A DNA stretch of 64,000 bases. Origin: Nocardia harenae NBRC 108248 (GTDB lineage Bacteria > Actinomycetota > Actinomycetes > Mycobacteriales > Mycobacteriaceae). Location: assembly GCF_001612885.1 (NCBI RefSeq), contig NZ_BDBH01000011.1:248001-312000 (forward strand), in the 5' to 3' direction. Under the pieces are notes generated by a model. That model searched no databases. It saw nothing but the letters and a program-made list of their open reading frames with translations, and was not told the origin of the DNA. Position numbers and translations under genes: made by a program. Positions 26,283 to 33,873 of the stretch are shown one piece after another. Position 1 is the stretch's first letter. Every line of letters starts with the position of its first letter.

Positions 26283-27248
26283 TCAGGGGGTGGCCGCGTC
26301 GGCGGCGGGGCGGAGGCGCCGCGCTTCCAGCCGGTCCCGGGACGGCACCTCGACGTCCCAGGCCAGCCCGAAGGCGGCGAGCAGGCAGATCAGCCAGTAC
26401 CCGGGGTCGAGCCGGTACCACTGCAGGCCGAAGGAGGGCGAGTCCGGGAAGGCGTGGTGGTTGTTGTGCCAGGACTCGCCGAACGAGAGCAGCGCGAAGA
26501 CGCCGCCGTTGCGGCTGTTGCCGCGCGCCCGGTACGGCATGGTGCCGAACATGTGCAGGAAGGAGTTGATCGCCCAGATGATGTGCTCCAGCACGAACAT
26601 CCGCACCAGCCCGCCCCACAGCAGCCCGCTCAGCGCGCCGGTCCAGCTCTGGTACACCAGCCCGCCGATCACCGCCGGGATCGCCATGCCGAGCGCGACC
26701 CACCAGTGGTAATACCGCGAAACCCGCAGCAGCAGCCGGTTCTTCAGCAGGTCGGGGGCGTAGTGCACGATGTTCGGGTACTCGTGGCGGCGCATCCACA
26801 GGAAGTGCGAGTGCAGCAGCCCGCGGACCCGGCCGCGGAAGCCGCCGCCGGAGAGGTTGGGCGAGTGCGGGTCGCCCTCGCGGTCGGCGTTCTCGTGGTG
26901 CCTGCGGTGGATGGCTACCCAGGAGAGCACGCCACCCTGCCCCGCCATCGAGCCGACCACCGCGAGCGCCACCTGCACCGCGGGCTTGGCCTTGAAGGTG
27001 CGGTGGGTGAAGAGCCGGTGGTAGCCGACGGTGAGGGCGAGCCCGGTGGCCGCCCAGCCGCCGATCAGCAGCGCCACCTCGGTGATCCCGAGCGGGTGCA
27101 CCAGCAGGAAGGCCAGCGCGGCCAGCGTGCCGACGATCGGCGCCACGTCGAAGAGCAGGAAGTGGCGGCGCTGCAGGCGGTGCAGGTACGGGCTGTCCAC
27201 CGCGAGTTTCCTCGGGGCGGCGCGCCTCGGCGCGTCCTCGCCGGACAT
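26283..27248 (-). CDS. Membrane fatty-acid desaturase (stearoyl-CoA/Delta9 type)
   Basis: 321 residues from the ATG at 27248, preceded by GGGAG; upstream in-frame codons are ignored because they lack family similarity. The three histidine boxes of membrane diiron desaturases are intact: HRLFTH, HRRHHENAD and HNNHH. At least four hydrophobic segments surround them. The enzyme inserts a double bond (or, in relatives such as JamB, makes a triple bond) in an acyl chain at the membrane. It is the first gene of the five-gene FAAL/ACP operon. A 16-bp palindrome lies ~117 bp upstream of its start. Confidence 0.92.
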   Translation of the reverse strand: MSGEDAPRRAAPRKLAVDSPYLHRLQRRHFLLFDVAPIVGTLAALAFLLVHPLGITEVALLIGGWAATGLALTVGYHRLFTHRTFKAKPAVQVALAVVGSMAGQGGVLSWVAIHRRHHENADREGDPHSPNLSGGGFRGRVRGLLHSHFLWMRRHEYPNIVHYAPDLLKNRLLLRVSRYYHWWVALGMAIPAVIGGLVYQSWTGALSGLLWGGLVRMFVLEHIIWAINSFLHMFGTMPYRARGNSRNGGVFALLSFGESWHNNHHAFPDSPSFGLQWYRLDPGYWLICLLAAFGLAWDVEVPSRDRLEARRLRPAADAATP

Positions 27249-27581
27249 GGCGGCTCCCTCACGACGGGTCGGAACTCCGAATCCCCCTGCCGGAGCGGAG
27301 ATTCGGCTCGAACTGCTCCGAGCGTATGCGGGCGGGCGGCTGCCGGGCGGGCCGAGAAGAAGTGCTGATCGGCCGATCAGGAACACGTATCGCGCGGTCA
27401 GGGCAGGCGCGGATCGGGACGCAGCGGCGGATCGGCGGGCGGGTCAGGGAAGCACACCGGGGATCCGCCCGCGATCGCCCCCCCTCGATTCCGTTGCCGC
27501 GCAGGGTGTTCGCCGCCTCATCCAGTGCACATTTTCGCCCCCGGCCTCTTACGGTGTAAGGAGAGTTGAAGGAGTGCTGTG
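27249..27581. other. Divergent promoter region between desaturase operon and terpene synthase
   Basis: 333 bp without a gene. It should hold the promoter for the minus-strand lipid operon and that for the plus-strand terpene synthase group. I see one strong palindrome (27365-27380) and, just before the terpene synthase ribosome site, a small inverted repeat CTTAC-GGT-GTAAG at 27548-27560. No convincing -35/-10 pair can be assigned. Confidence 0.6.
27365..27380. promoter_or_regulatory. Perfect 16-bp palindrome CTGATCGGCCGATCAG, candidate operator
   Basis: The 16 bases are a perfect inverted repeat in the desaturase/terpene synthase intergenic region. Size and symmetry suit a TetR-family dimer, which often controls fatty acid genes in actinomycetes. 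The cognate regulator is not identifiable in the window; the LysR at 21030 would prefer a T-N11-A type site. Confidence 0.5.
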
Positions 27582-28685
27582 GTGGATCGTTACACGCCGG
27601 AGGTCGAGGCCCGGCTCGCGAGGATGCGAGCCGAGTACGACGAGTTGCTGGAGTCGGGCCGGGGGTGGTCGCTGCGCGAGCTGTTCAGCACCGCCGAGTG
27701 CGATATCGACGCCTACTGCGCGGGGTTCGCGCCCAATAGATACGGGGACGAGGCGCTGGCGGGCGCGGAGGAGTTCTGCCGCCGCCACGGCATCTGGCTG
27801 GAGCCGGGCGGATCGCACTACAACAGCATGACGCCGTACCTGCACCCGAACGCGGTGACCGCGGAGCGGATGACGCTGATCGGCATCTACAACGCGATCC
27901 TGTTCTGGCTCAACGACACCGTTGGCCGGGAGAAGTTCGCCGCGCTCTCCCCCGGGCAGCAGGCGGCGGCGGCCGAGACGGTGCGCAGGCTCACCCGGCT
28001 GCTCGAAACCGGCAGCCCCGCCGCCGACCCGGAGCCGGTGGAGGCCGCGACGCACGAGTACCTCGAACGCACCGCCGCGCTCGCGGACCCGGCCTGGATG
28101 CGCGGCTTCCGCGCCGACACCGCCGGGCACCTGCGCCCCGCCATCCGCGACCAGAACGCCAGGACGCGGGGCGACGTGCTCTCGGTGGCCGGGTACATCG
28201 AGCTGCGCTCGCACGTCTCCGGGATGTACCCGGCCATCGCGCTCTGCGAGTTCGGCCGGGACGCCTACCTGGACTGGGCGCGGCTGGAGGCGGCCGGGCT
28301 CGCCGCGAAGCTGCGTACAATGCGCCAGCTCACGGTGGAGATCGGCGCGCTGATGAACGATGTGTTCTCCTTCGAGAAGGAGTGCATCGCCGACGGCGCC
28401 GACTTCAACCTGGTCCCCCTGTGCCTGCTGGAGGCGCCGGAGGGCGGGCTGGCGGGCGCGGTGGCGAGCGCGGCGACCGTCGTGCGCGACCTGCTCACCG
28501 AATTCCGGCAGGTCAGCGCCGAGATCGAGGCAGCGGTCGCGGCCCGGCCCGAGGTCGATCCGGGCGGGCAGGTGACGGCGCACGTGGCCGACCTGGTCGG
28601 CGCGGTCCAGGCCACCTGGGTCTGGCAGATCACCACGCACCGGTACAAGGGCAGGTCGATCTTCGAGGAGAATCGCCTGGGCTGA
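27582..28685 (+). CDS. Class I terpene synthase family protein with altered Asp-rich motif
   Basis: 367 residues. The second of two adjacent GTG codons (27582) is preferred because AAGGAG lies seven bases upstream. The NSE metal triad is intact (NDVFSFEKE, residues ~258-266), and the C-terminal RY pair (HRYKGR near 352) that senses diphosphate is present. The first metal motif, usually DDxxD/E after a hydrophobic helix, is LNDTVG near residue 110, so only one Asp remains and the distal acid is missing. Bacterial relatives cyclise geranyl, farnesyl or geranylgeranyl diphosphate. No prenyl diphosphate synthase is encoded nearby. Activity is likely but not assured. Confidence 0.82.
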   Translation: MDRYTPEVEARLARMRAEYDELLESGRGWSLRELFSTAECDIDAYCAGFAPNRYGDEALAGAEEFCRRHGIWLEPGGSHYNSMTPYLHPNAVTAERMTLIGIYNAILFWLNDTVGREKFAALSPGQQAAAAETVRRLTRLLETGSPAADPEPVEAATHEYLERTAALADPAWMRGFRADTAGHLRPAIRDQNARTRGDVLSVAGYIELRSHVSGMYPAIALCEFGRDAYLDWARLEAAGLAAKLRTMRQLTVEIGALMNDVFSFEKECIADGADFNLVPLCLLEAPEGGLAGAVASAATVVRDLLTEFRQVSAEIEAAVAARPEVDPGGQVTAHVADLVGAVQATWVWQITTHRYKGRSIFEENRLG

Positions 28686-28805
28686 CCGGCCGCGGGGCCG
28701 AGGCGCTGCCGGAATTCGTCTCAGGGGGACTATTGTCGGAGAATCACAGCAGCATTCCCGGCACACTCCGGTGTCCGGGAAACGCGACATTTCGACGGGG
28801 GTGTT

Positions 28806-30056
28806 GTGGACGGCAGCGGCGGCGCCGCACTGGCTCGGATCTGGTGGCAGGCACTGGCCACCGGTGGTCTCGCGCCCGGTGGCGGGCCGGGCGGGCCGAT
28901 GATCCTCCCCGGGCTGGTCGCCCAGCTGGAGGCGGCGCTGGCGGCCGAGACCTTCGACGCGAGCGCCGGCTCCCGGGTCGGCGCCGCGCTCTGGGGCGCC
29001 GGGCTCACCCACCCCGGGGTCCCGGTGCTCTCGGCCCAGGTACTGCACAGGCTGGCCGACGTCAGCCCGCACCCGGACGCGCACCGCAGGCTGGCGGGGC
29101 TGCTCGCCGCGCTTGGCCAGGGCCACCAGATGCAGCGCGGCCGCTCGGCCGCGGCCGGCGAGGAACACGACGACCAGGACACCCGCTTCCGGGTGCTGTT
29201 CGACAACGCGGCCGTCGCCATCGCCATCGGCGACACCGACGGCGTCCTGCTCGAGGCCAACCGCGCGCTCGCCGACATGATCGGCATCACGCCCGGCGAC
29301 CTGCGCGGCATCTCGGTCTACGACTTCGCGCACCCCGACGACCGGGACCGCATCCGCACCCTGCTCTACGAGCAGCTGGTACCCACCGGCGAGGGCACCG
29401 TCACGCTGGACCAGCGGCTGGTGCGCGCCGACGGCAGCGTGGGCTGGATGGCCTTCGCCATCACCTTCGTGCGCGGCAGCGGCGGCAGGCCGGATTACCT
29501 GCTCGCGGTCGGCGCCGACGTCACCGAGCGGCACCTGCTCCAGCAGGAGCTGCACCACCAGGCCAGGCACGACTCGCTCACCGGGCTGCCGAACCGGCGC
29601 TACCTGCTCGAGCACATCGAGCACCTGATCACCACGGCGGGCGTCGACGACCGGGTCGGGCTCTGCTTTGCCGATCTGGACCACTTCAAGCAGGTCAACG
29701 ATCACTACGGCCACAGCGCGGGCGACCGGGTGCTGGTCGCGGTGGCCGACCGGATCGCGGAGACGCTGGAGCGCGACGGCAGCTTCGTCTGCCGGCTCGG
29801 CGGCGACGAGTTCCTCGCGCTCATCCCGCCGCCCGCGGACGAGGTACAGGTCGCGGCGGTGGCGAATCGCCTGCTCACCGCGCTCTCCGAGCCCATCCTG
29901 GTGGACGACGTCCCGCTGGACATCTCCGCCAGCATCGGCGTCGTCGTCACCCCGCTCGCGCACGCCGACGCCGAGTCGCTGCTGCGCGCCGCGGACACCA
30001 ACCTGCACCGCGCCAAGCGCGACAGCAAAGGTCAATGGGTCATGCAGAGTGAGTGA
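28806..30056 (+). CDS. PAS-GGDEF diguanylate cyclase
   Basis: 416 residues from a GTG start. Residues 1-120 form a helical input region of unknown type; ~130-250 a PAS domain (FRVLFDNAAVAIAIGDTDG, ending VGADVTERHL); ~260-410 a GGDEF domain (DSLTGLPNRRYL, FADLDHFKQVND, RLGGDEF near 330). It should make cyclic di-GMP. The inhibitory I-site, normally RxxD just before GGDEF, reads RDGS, so product inhibition may be lost. No EAL domain is fused. No membrane segment is seen, so it is cytoplasmic. Confidence 0.92.
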   Translation: MDGSGGAALARIWWQALATGGLAPGGGPGGPMILPGLVAQLEAALAAETFDASAGSRVGAALWGAGLTHPGVPVLSAQVLHRLADVSPHPDAHRRLAGLLAALGQGHQMQRGRSAAAGEEHDDQDTRFRVLFDNAAVAIAIGDTDGVLLEANRALADMIGITPGDLRGISVYDFAHPDDRDRIRTLLYEQLVPTGEGTVTLDQRLVRADGSVGWMAFAITFVRGSGGRPDYLLAVGADVTERHLLQQELHHQARHDSLTGLPNRRYLLEHIEHLITTAGVDDRVGLCFADLDHFKQVNDHYGHSAGDRVLVAVADRIAETLERDGSFVCRLGGDEFLALIPPPADEVQVAAVANRLLTALSEPILVDDVPLDISASIGVVVTPLAHADAESLLRAADTNLHRAKRDSKGQWVMQSE

Positions 30057-30193
30057 TCCTGCCCCGGGTGACCCACTATTTCCATCCGGTCTGTGCGATC
30101 ATGGGCGTGGCGAAGCCAACAGTCGGCCAATATAGCTGACGCAGAACGGTATTCGCCGGTTTTCGCGCGTCCGGATGTGTCGATGGGGGTCTC

Positions 30194-32032
30194 GTGCCGC
30201 ACTACAGGAGCAATGTTCGCGATCTCCGGTTCGTCCTCTTCGAGGTGCTCGGGCTGGAGCGGGCGCTGGCGACCGGCGCCTTCGGCGAGCTGGACGCCGA
30301 GACCGTCACCGAGATCCTGGAGCAGGTGCGGCGGCTCGCCGAGGGCCCGCTCGGCGCCTCCTTCGCCGAGGCGGACCGCAATCCCCCGGTCTTCGACCCG
30401 GAGACGCACACCGTCACGCTGCCGGAGGCGTTCGTCCGCTCCTTCCGCGCCATGACCGATGGCGGCTGGCACCAGCTCGGGCTCCCCGCCGAGCTGGGCG
30501 GGCCCGGCGTGCCGCGCGCGGTGTTCTGGGCCGCCGCCGAGCTCATCCTCGGCGCGCAGCCCGCCGCGTTCTTCTACGGCATGGCGGGCGCGCAGATGGC
30601 CTCGGTGCTGCACGCCAACGGCACCGAGGAGCAGCGCGGCTGGGCGCGGCTCGCCACCGCCGCCAACTGGGGCGGCACCATGGTGCTCACCGAACCCGAC
30701 GCGGGCTCCGACGTGGGCGCGGGGCGGACGAAGGCGATCAGGCAGGAGGACGGCTCCTGGCACATCGAGGGCGTCAAGCGCTTCATCAGCAACGGCGATT
30801 CCGGCGTGCTCTTCCCGAACATGCTGCACCTGGTGCTTGCCCGTCCCGAGGGCGCGGGCCCCGGCACCAAGGGGCTCTCGCTCTTCTTCGTCCCCCAGTT
30901 CCACTTCGACCCGGAAACCGGCGAGAACGGCGAACGCAACGGCGTCTTCGTCACCGGGCTGGAGCACAAGATGGGGCTCAAGGCCTCCACCACCTGCGAG
31001 CTGACCTTCGGCGGGCACGGCGTCCCGGCCAAGGGCTGGCTGGTCGGCGAGGTGCACAACGGCATCGCGCAGATGTTCGACGTCATCGAGCACGCGCGGA
31101 TGATGGTGGGCACCAAGGCCATCGCCACGCTCTCCACCGGCTACCTGCACGCACTCGACTACGCCAGGCAGCGGGTGCAGGGCGCGGATCTGACCGCCAT
31201 GGCGGACAAGTCGGCGCCACGGGTGACGATCGTGCACCACCCGGACGTCCGGCGGGCGCTCATGATGCAGAAGGCGTACGCCGAGGGGCTGCGCGCGATC
31301 TACCTGTACACGGCGGCGCACCAGGATCCGGTGCTGGCCGAGCAGGTCTCCGGCGCGGACCCGGAGCTCGCCGCCCGGGTGAACGACCTGCTGCTGCCGA
31401 TCGTCAAGGGCGTCGGCTCGGAGCGCGCCTACCAGTACCTCACCGACGCGCTGCAGACCTTCGGCGGCTCGGGTTATCTGCAGGACTACCCGATCGAGCA
31501 GTACATCAGGGACGCCAAGATCGACTCCCTGTACGAGGGCACCACCGCCATCCAGGCGCAGGACTTCTTCTTCCGCAAGATCATCCGGGATCGCGGCGCC
31601 GCGCTCGGTCACCTGGTGGCGCAGATCCAGCGCAGCCTGGACAGCGCGGCGGGCAATGGCAGGCTCAAGCGGGAGCGCGCGCTGCTCGGCACCGCGCTGG
31701 CCGACGTGCAGGCGGCGGCCGCCACGCTCACCGGGTACCTCATGGGCGCGCAGGAGGATTCGGCCGAGCTGTACAAGGTGGGGCTCGGCTCGGTGCGGTT
31801 CCTGCTCGCGGTCGGCGATCTGCTCATCGGCTGGCAGCTGCTGCACCAGGCGGCCGTCGCGGTCGCCGCGCTGGACACGGGCGCCGAGGGCGCCGACCGC
31901 GCCTTCTACGAGGGCAAGGTGGCCGTCGCGCAGTTCTTCGCGCGGAACGTGCTGCCCGAGCTCTCGGCGGTCCGCGGCATCCTGGCCGAGCTGGACACCG
32001 AGATCATGGCGCTCGACGAGGCCGCTTTCTAG
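30194..32032 (+). CDS. Acyl-CoA dehydrogenase (FadE type, ~600 residues)
   Basis: 612 residues, the long FadE class. The FAD-contacting MVLTEPDAGSDVGAG, the middle beta domain (FISNGDSGVLFPN) and the catalytic glutamate motif YEGTTAIQAQD near residue 450 are present, followed by the extra C-terminal helical domain of this class. It oxidises acyl-CoA to enoyl-CoA in beta-oxidation. GTG start at 30194. It follows a 137-bp gap and has no beta-oxidation partners adjacent. Confidence 0.92.
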   Translation: MPHYRSNVRDLRFVLFEVLGLERALATGAFGELDAETVTEILEQVRRLAEGPLGASFAEADRNPPVFDPETHTVTLPEAFVRSFRAMTDGGWHQLGLPAELGGPGVPRAVFWAAAELILGAQPAAFFYGMAGAQMASVLHANGTEEQRGWARLATAANWGGTMVLTEPDAGSDVGAGRTKAIRQEDGSWHIEGVKRFISNGDSGVLFPNMLHLVLARPEGAGPGTKGLSLFFVPQFHFDPETGENGERNGVFVTGLEHKMGLKASTTCELTFGGHGVPAKGWLVGEVHNGIAQMFDVIEHARMMVGTKAIATLSTGYLHALDYARQRVQGADLTAMADKSAPRVTIVHHPDVRRALMMQKAYAEGLRAIYLYTAAHQDPVLAEQVSGADPELAARVNDLLLPIVKGVGSERAYQYLTDALQTFGGSGYLQDYPIEQYIRDAKIDSLYEGTTAIQAQDFFFRKIIRDRGAALGHLVAQIQRSLDSAAGNGRLKRERALLGTALADVQAAAATLTGYLMGAQEDSAELYKVGLGSVRFLLAVGDLLIGWQLLHQAAVAVAALDTGAEGADRAFYEGKVAVAQFFARNVLPELSAVRGILAELDTEIMALDEAAF

Positions 32033-32460
32033 ACCCTGCCGCGGCGTCCGGCCGGGTGCCGCCGCGGCTCGGATCGCGGCGATCCGGGCCGGATGAGGTC
32101 GTGCGGGCCTCGCCGCGCAGCAGCCCGGCCATGAGCAGCACGAGGGCGTCGAGCCGCCTCCAGCTGCACCACGATGGGGCCGAGGCCGTACTTCGCCTCC
32201 AGCTCGCGCCAGGCGTCCCAGCCGAGCACCGCGGGCGCGTCGGAGAGCGCGATCCGCACCATCTCCGGCCTGCGGCAGATGCGCAGGAAGGCGTCGAGCC
32301 CGGCGCGCAGCCCTGCCATCGGGTCGGCCGAGGGCGGGGCGCCCGCGATGGCGGCCACCAGCTCGTCGGTATTGTCCCGCTCGAGCTGTTCGAGCACCGC
32401 GACGAAGAGCGCGCGCCCGGCCTCCTCGGCGTCCCGCTGCTCGTAATTACCTACATTCCG
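32029..32460 (-). pseudogene. Decayed TetR-family regulator (C-terminal remnant)
   Basis: The minus-strand frame gives a typical TetR ligand-domain stretch (ALFVAVLEQLERD, SDAPAVLGWDAWRELEAKYG), but the DNA-binding N-terminal ~50-60 residues are missing: an in-frame TAG lies just upstream at about 32469-32471. Near 32155 the frame leaves the family pattern; the +1 frame resumes with LDALVLLMAGLLRG, which looks like the end of such a protein. So the gene is 5'-truncated and probably frameshifted and internally deleted. Its end overlaps the acyl-CoA dehydrogenase stop. Confidence 0.65.
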
Positions 32461-32516
32461 ACTGCATGTCTACAGCGGATGCCATGTGGCCTGCGCTCGC
32501 GAGCACGATCGGGATA

Positions 32517-33188
32517 ATGACCGATGTGACCGAGCCGCGCACCGCGCACTCCCTCGCCGCCGACGGCGTACAGCTGCTGCCCGCCACCGAGACCGCGCGC
32601 CGCCTCGGCGCGGGACCGGAGAACTGGGGCCGGTTCCGGCGGCACTGGGAGGAGCTGCGGGTGAGCCGTGCCGGCTCCGGCGTGCACACCAGGACGCTGC
32701 TCCGCTACGGCCACTTCCAGGTCTCACTCACCGGCGCCTTCGAGCTGCTCGCGCACCGCCCGCCGGGCGAGCCGGCGGCGGGCCCGCTCACCGACTCCTT
32801 CACCGCCGACCCGCTGCTCGCCGGGCTCCTCCGCCTGCTGCTCGGCTTCGCCGCCGAACTCGACGAGGCCACGCTCTGGGACGTCCGGGTGCAGCCGGTG
32901 CGCGAGCTGGCCGCCACCGGGGCGGCGACCGCCGCCGCTCCCCCGCGCCGGGCGGGCGCCACGCTGCTCTCGTGGCTACTGCTGACCTGGGACAATGCCG
33001 AGGGCGGGGCGAGCGCGTTCAGCACCGCCGACGGGACGCGGGTGCTCACCGCCGCGCCGGACGAGCCGGGCACCATCCTGCTCGCCGACGACCGGCGAAT
33101 CCTGCACGCGCGGAGCGGAATCCACCCGATTGCCGCCACCCGCCCCGCGCAGCGCGACCTGCTCGAGGTGACCTTCGCCCCGGCCTGA
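32517..33188 (+). CDS. 2OG-Fe dioxygenase-like protein (BsmA family), degenerate metal site
   Basis: 223 residues from the ATG at 32517; an in-frame ATG at 32466 is an alternative, and neither has a strong ribosome site. The C-terminal half matches the family that includes BsmA and amino acid hydroxylases: DNAEGGASAF, then LLADDRRILHARSGI with the distal histidine. The proximal H-x-D segment, usually HxDG just before the conserved strand, reads RRAG here, so two of three iron ligands seem missing. It may be inactive or have another role. Confidence 0.55.
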   Translation: MTDVTEPRTAHSLAADGVQLLPATETARRLGAGPENWGRFRRHWEELRVSRAGSGVHTRTLLRYGHFQVSLTGAFELLAHRPPGEPAAGPLTDSFTADPLLAGLLRLLLGFAAELDEATLWDVRVQPVRELAATGAATAAAPPRRAGATLLSWLLLTWDNAEGGASAFSTADGTRVLTAAPDEPGTILLADDRRILHARSGIHPIAATRPAQRDLLEVTFAPA

Positions 33189-33265
33189 CCCGGGTCAGGG
33201 GTGCGTGGCGGTGCCTGCGATGATCTCGTCCAGCCTGCCGAGCGCGATGCCGGCCTCCTGAGCGG

Positions 33266-33754
33266 TCAGGTGGTGCGGCGCTTGCGCGGGGCCGCGGAGC
33301 GCGGCGGCTGCGCACGCATGTGGTCGCGGACCGTGGCCATGATCTCGCCGAGCCGCCGCACATCGTCCTCGCTCAGCGGGGCGAAGAGCAGGCGCCGCAC
33401 CACCTCGACGTGGCCGGGGAGCACCCGGCCGACCAGCTCGGCACCGCGCTCGGTGATGGTGACCAGGGTGGCGCGCTCGTCGTCGGGACTGGGGGCGCGG
33501 GTGACCAGCCCGGCCTTCTCCAGCAGCCCGGCCTGGTAGGTGAGCCCGCTGCGGCTGTAGACGACGCCGTCGGCCAGCTGCGTCATGGTCAGGCTTCCGG
33601 CATCGGAGAGCCGGGCCAGCAGCCCGAACTGCACCGAGCTCAGGTCGCCCTCGGCCCGCAGCTGCTGCTCGACAGCGTGCTGCAGCACGTTCACGGCCTC
33701 CATGAGCGCGAAGTAGGTCTGCAGCTCGCCGGGGGCGAGGGAGTCGTCGGCCAT
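33266..33754 (-). CDS. MarR-family transcriptional regulator
   Basis: 162 residues with the MarR winged helix (SSVQFGLLARL, LADGVVYSRSGLTYQ recognition helix, wing DDERATLVTITERG). It is divergent from the quinone oxidoreductase at 33874. The region between carries three copies of a GCTTCGAA-type inverted repeat, one directly in front of this gene, implying autorepression and control of the oxidoreductase. The 77 bp between this gene and 33188 contain no recognisable gene. Confidence 0.92.
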   Translation of the reverse strand: MADDSLAPGELQTYFALMEAVNVLQHAVEQQLRAEGDLSSVQFGLLARLSDAGSLTMTQLADGVVYSRSGLTYQAGLLEKAGLVTRAPSPDDERATLVTITERGAELVGRVLPGHVEVVRRLLFAPLSEDDVRRLGEIMATVRDHMRAQPPRSAAPRKRRTT

Positions 33755-33769
33755 GGCCCGATCCTAGAT

Positions 33770-33851
33770 GCTTCGAATCCCGAGCATCGTGGTGCTGGTC
33801 ACACCCCATTGCGCTTCGAAATCGAAGCAGATTACGCTTCGAACTCGAAGC
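33770..33851. promoter_or_regulatory. MarR operator array (three GCTTCGAA inverted repeats)
   Basis: Site A 33813-33828 GCTTCGAAATCGAAGC and site B 33836-33851 GCTTCGAACTCGAAGC are nearly perfect 16-bp inverted repeats whose starts are 23 bp apart, about two helical turns. Site C, 33770-33785 GCTTCGAATCCCGAGC, keeps the left half and part of the right and lies 15 bp upstream of the marR start. Arrangement and size match MarR-type operators. Confidence 0.8.
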
Positions 33852-33873
33852 AACCAGACAACGGAGGCCAGTG

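Noticed and set aside
22126..27248. Calling the operon a terminal-alkyne (JamABC) cluster
   Set aside because: The desaturase histidine boxes are equally those of ordinary Delta9 enzymes and no PKS/NRPS acceptor with docking parts follows the FAAL directly; left as a possibility only.
33189..33265. Short minus-strand frame with AQEAGIALGRLDEIIAGTA
   Set aside because: It looks like a protein C-terminus but is too short to assign, and upstream it runs through the MarR gene in another frame.
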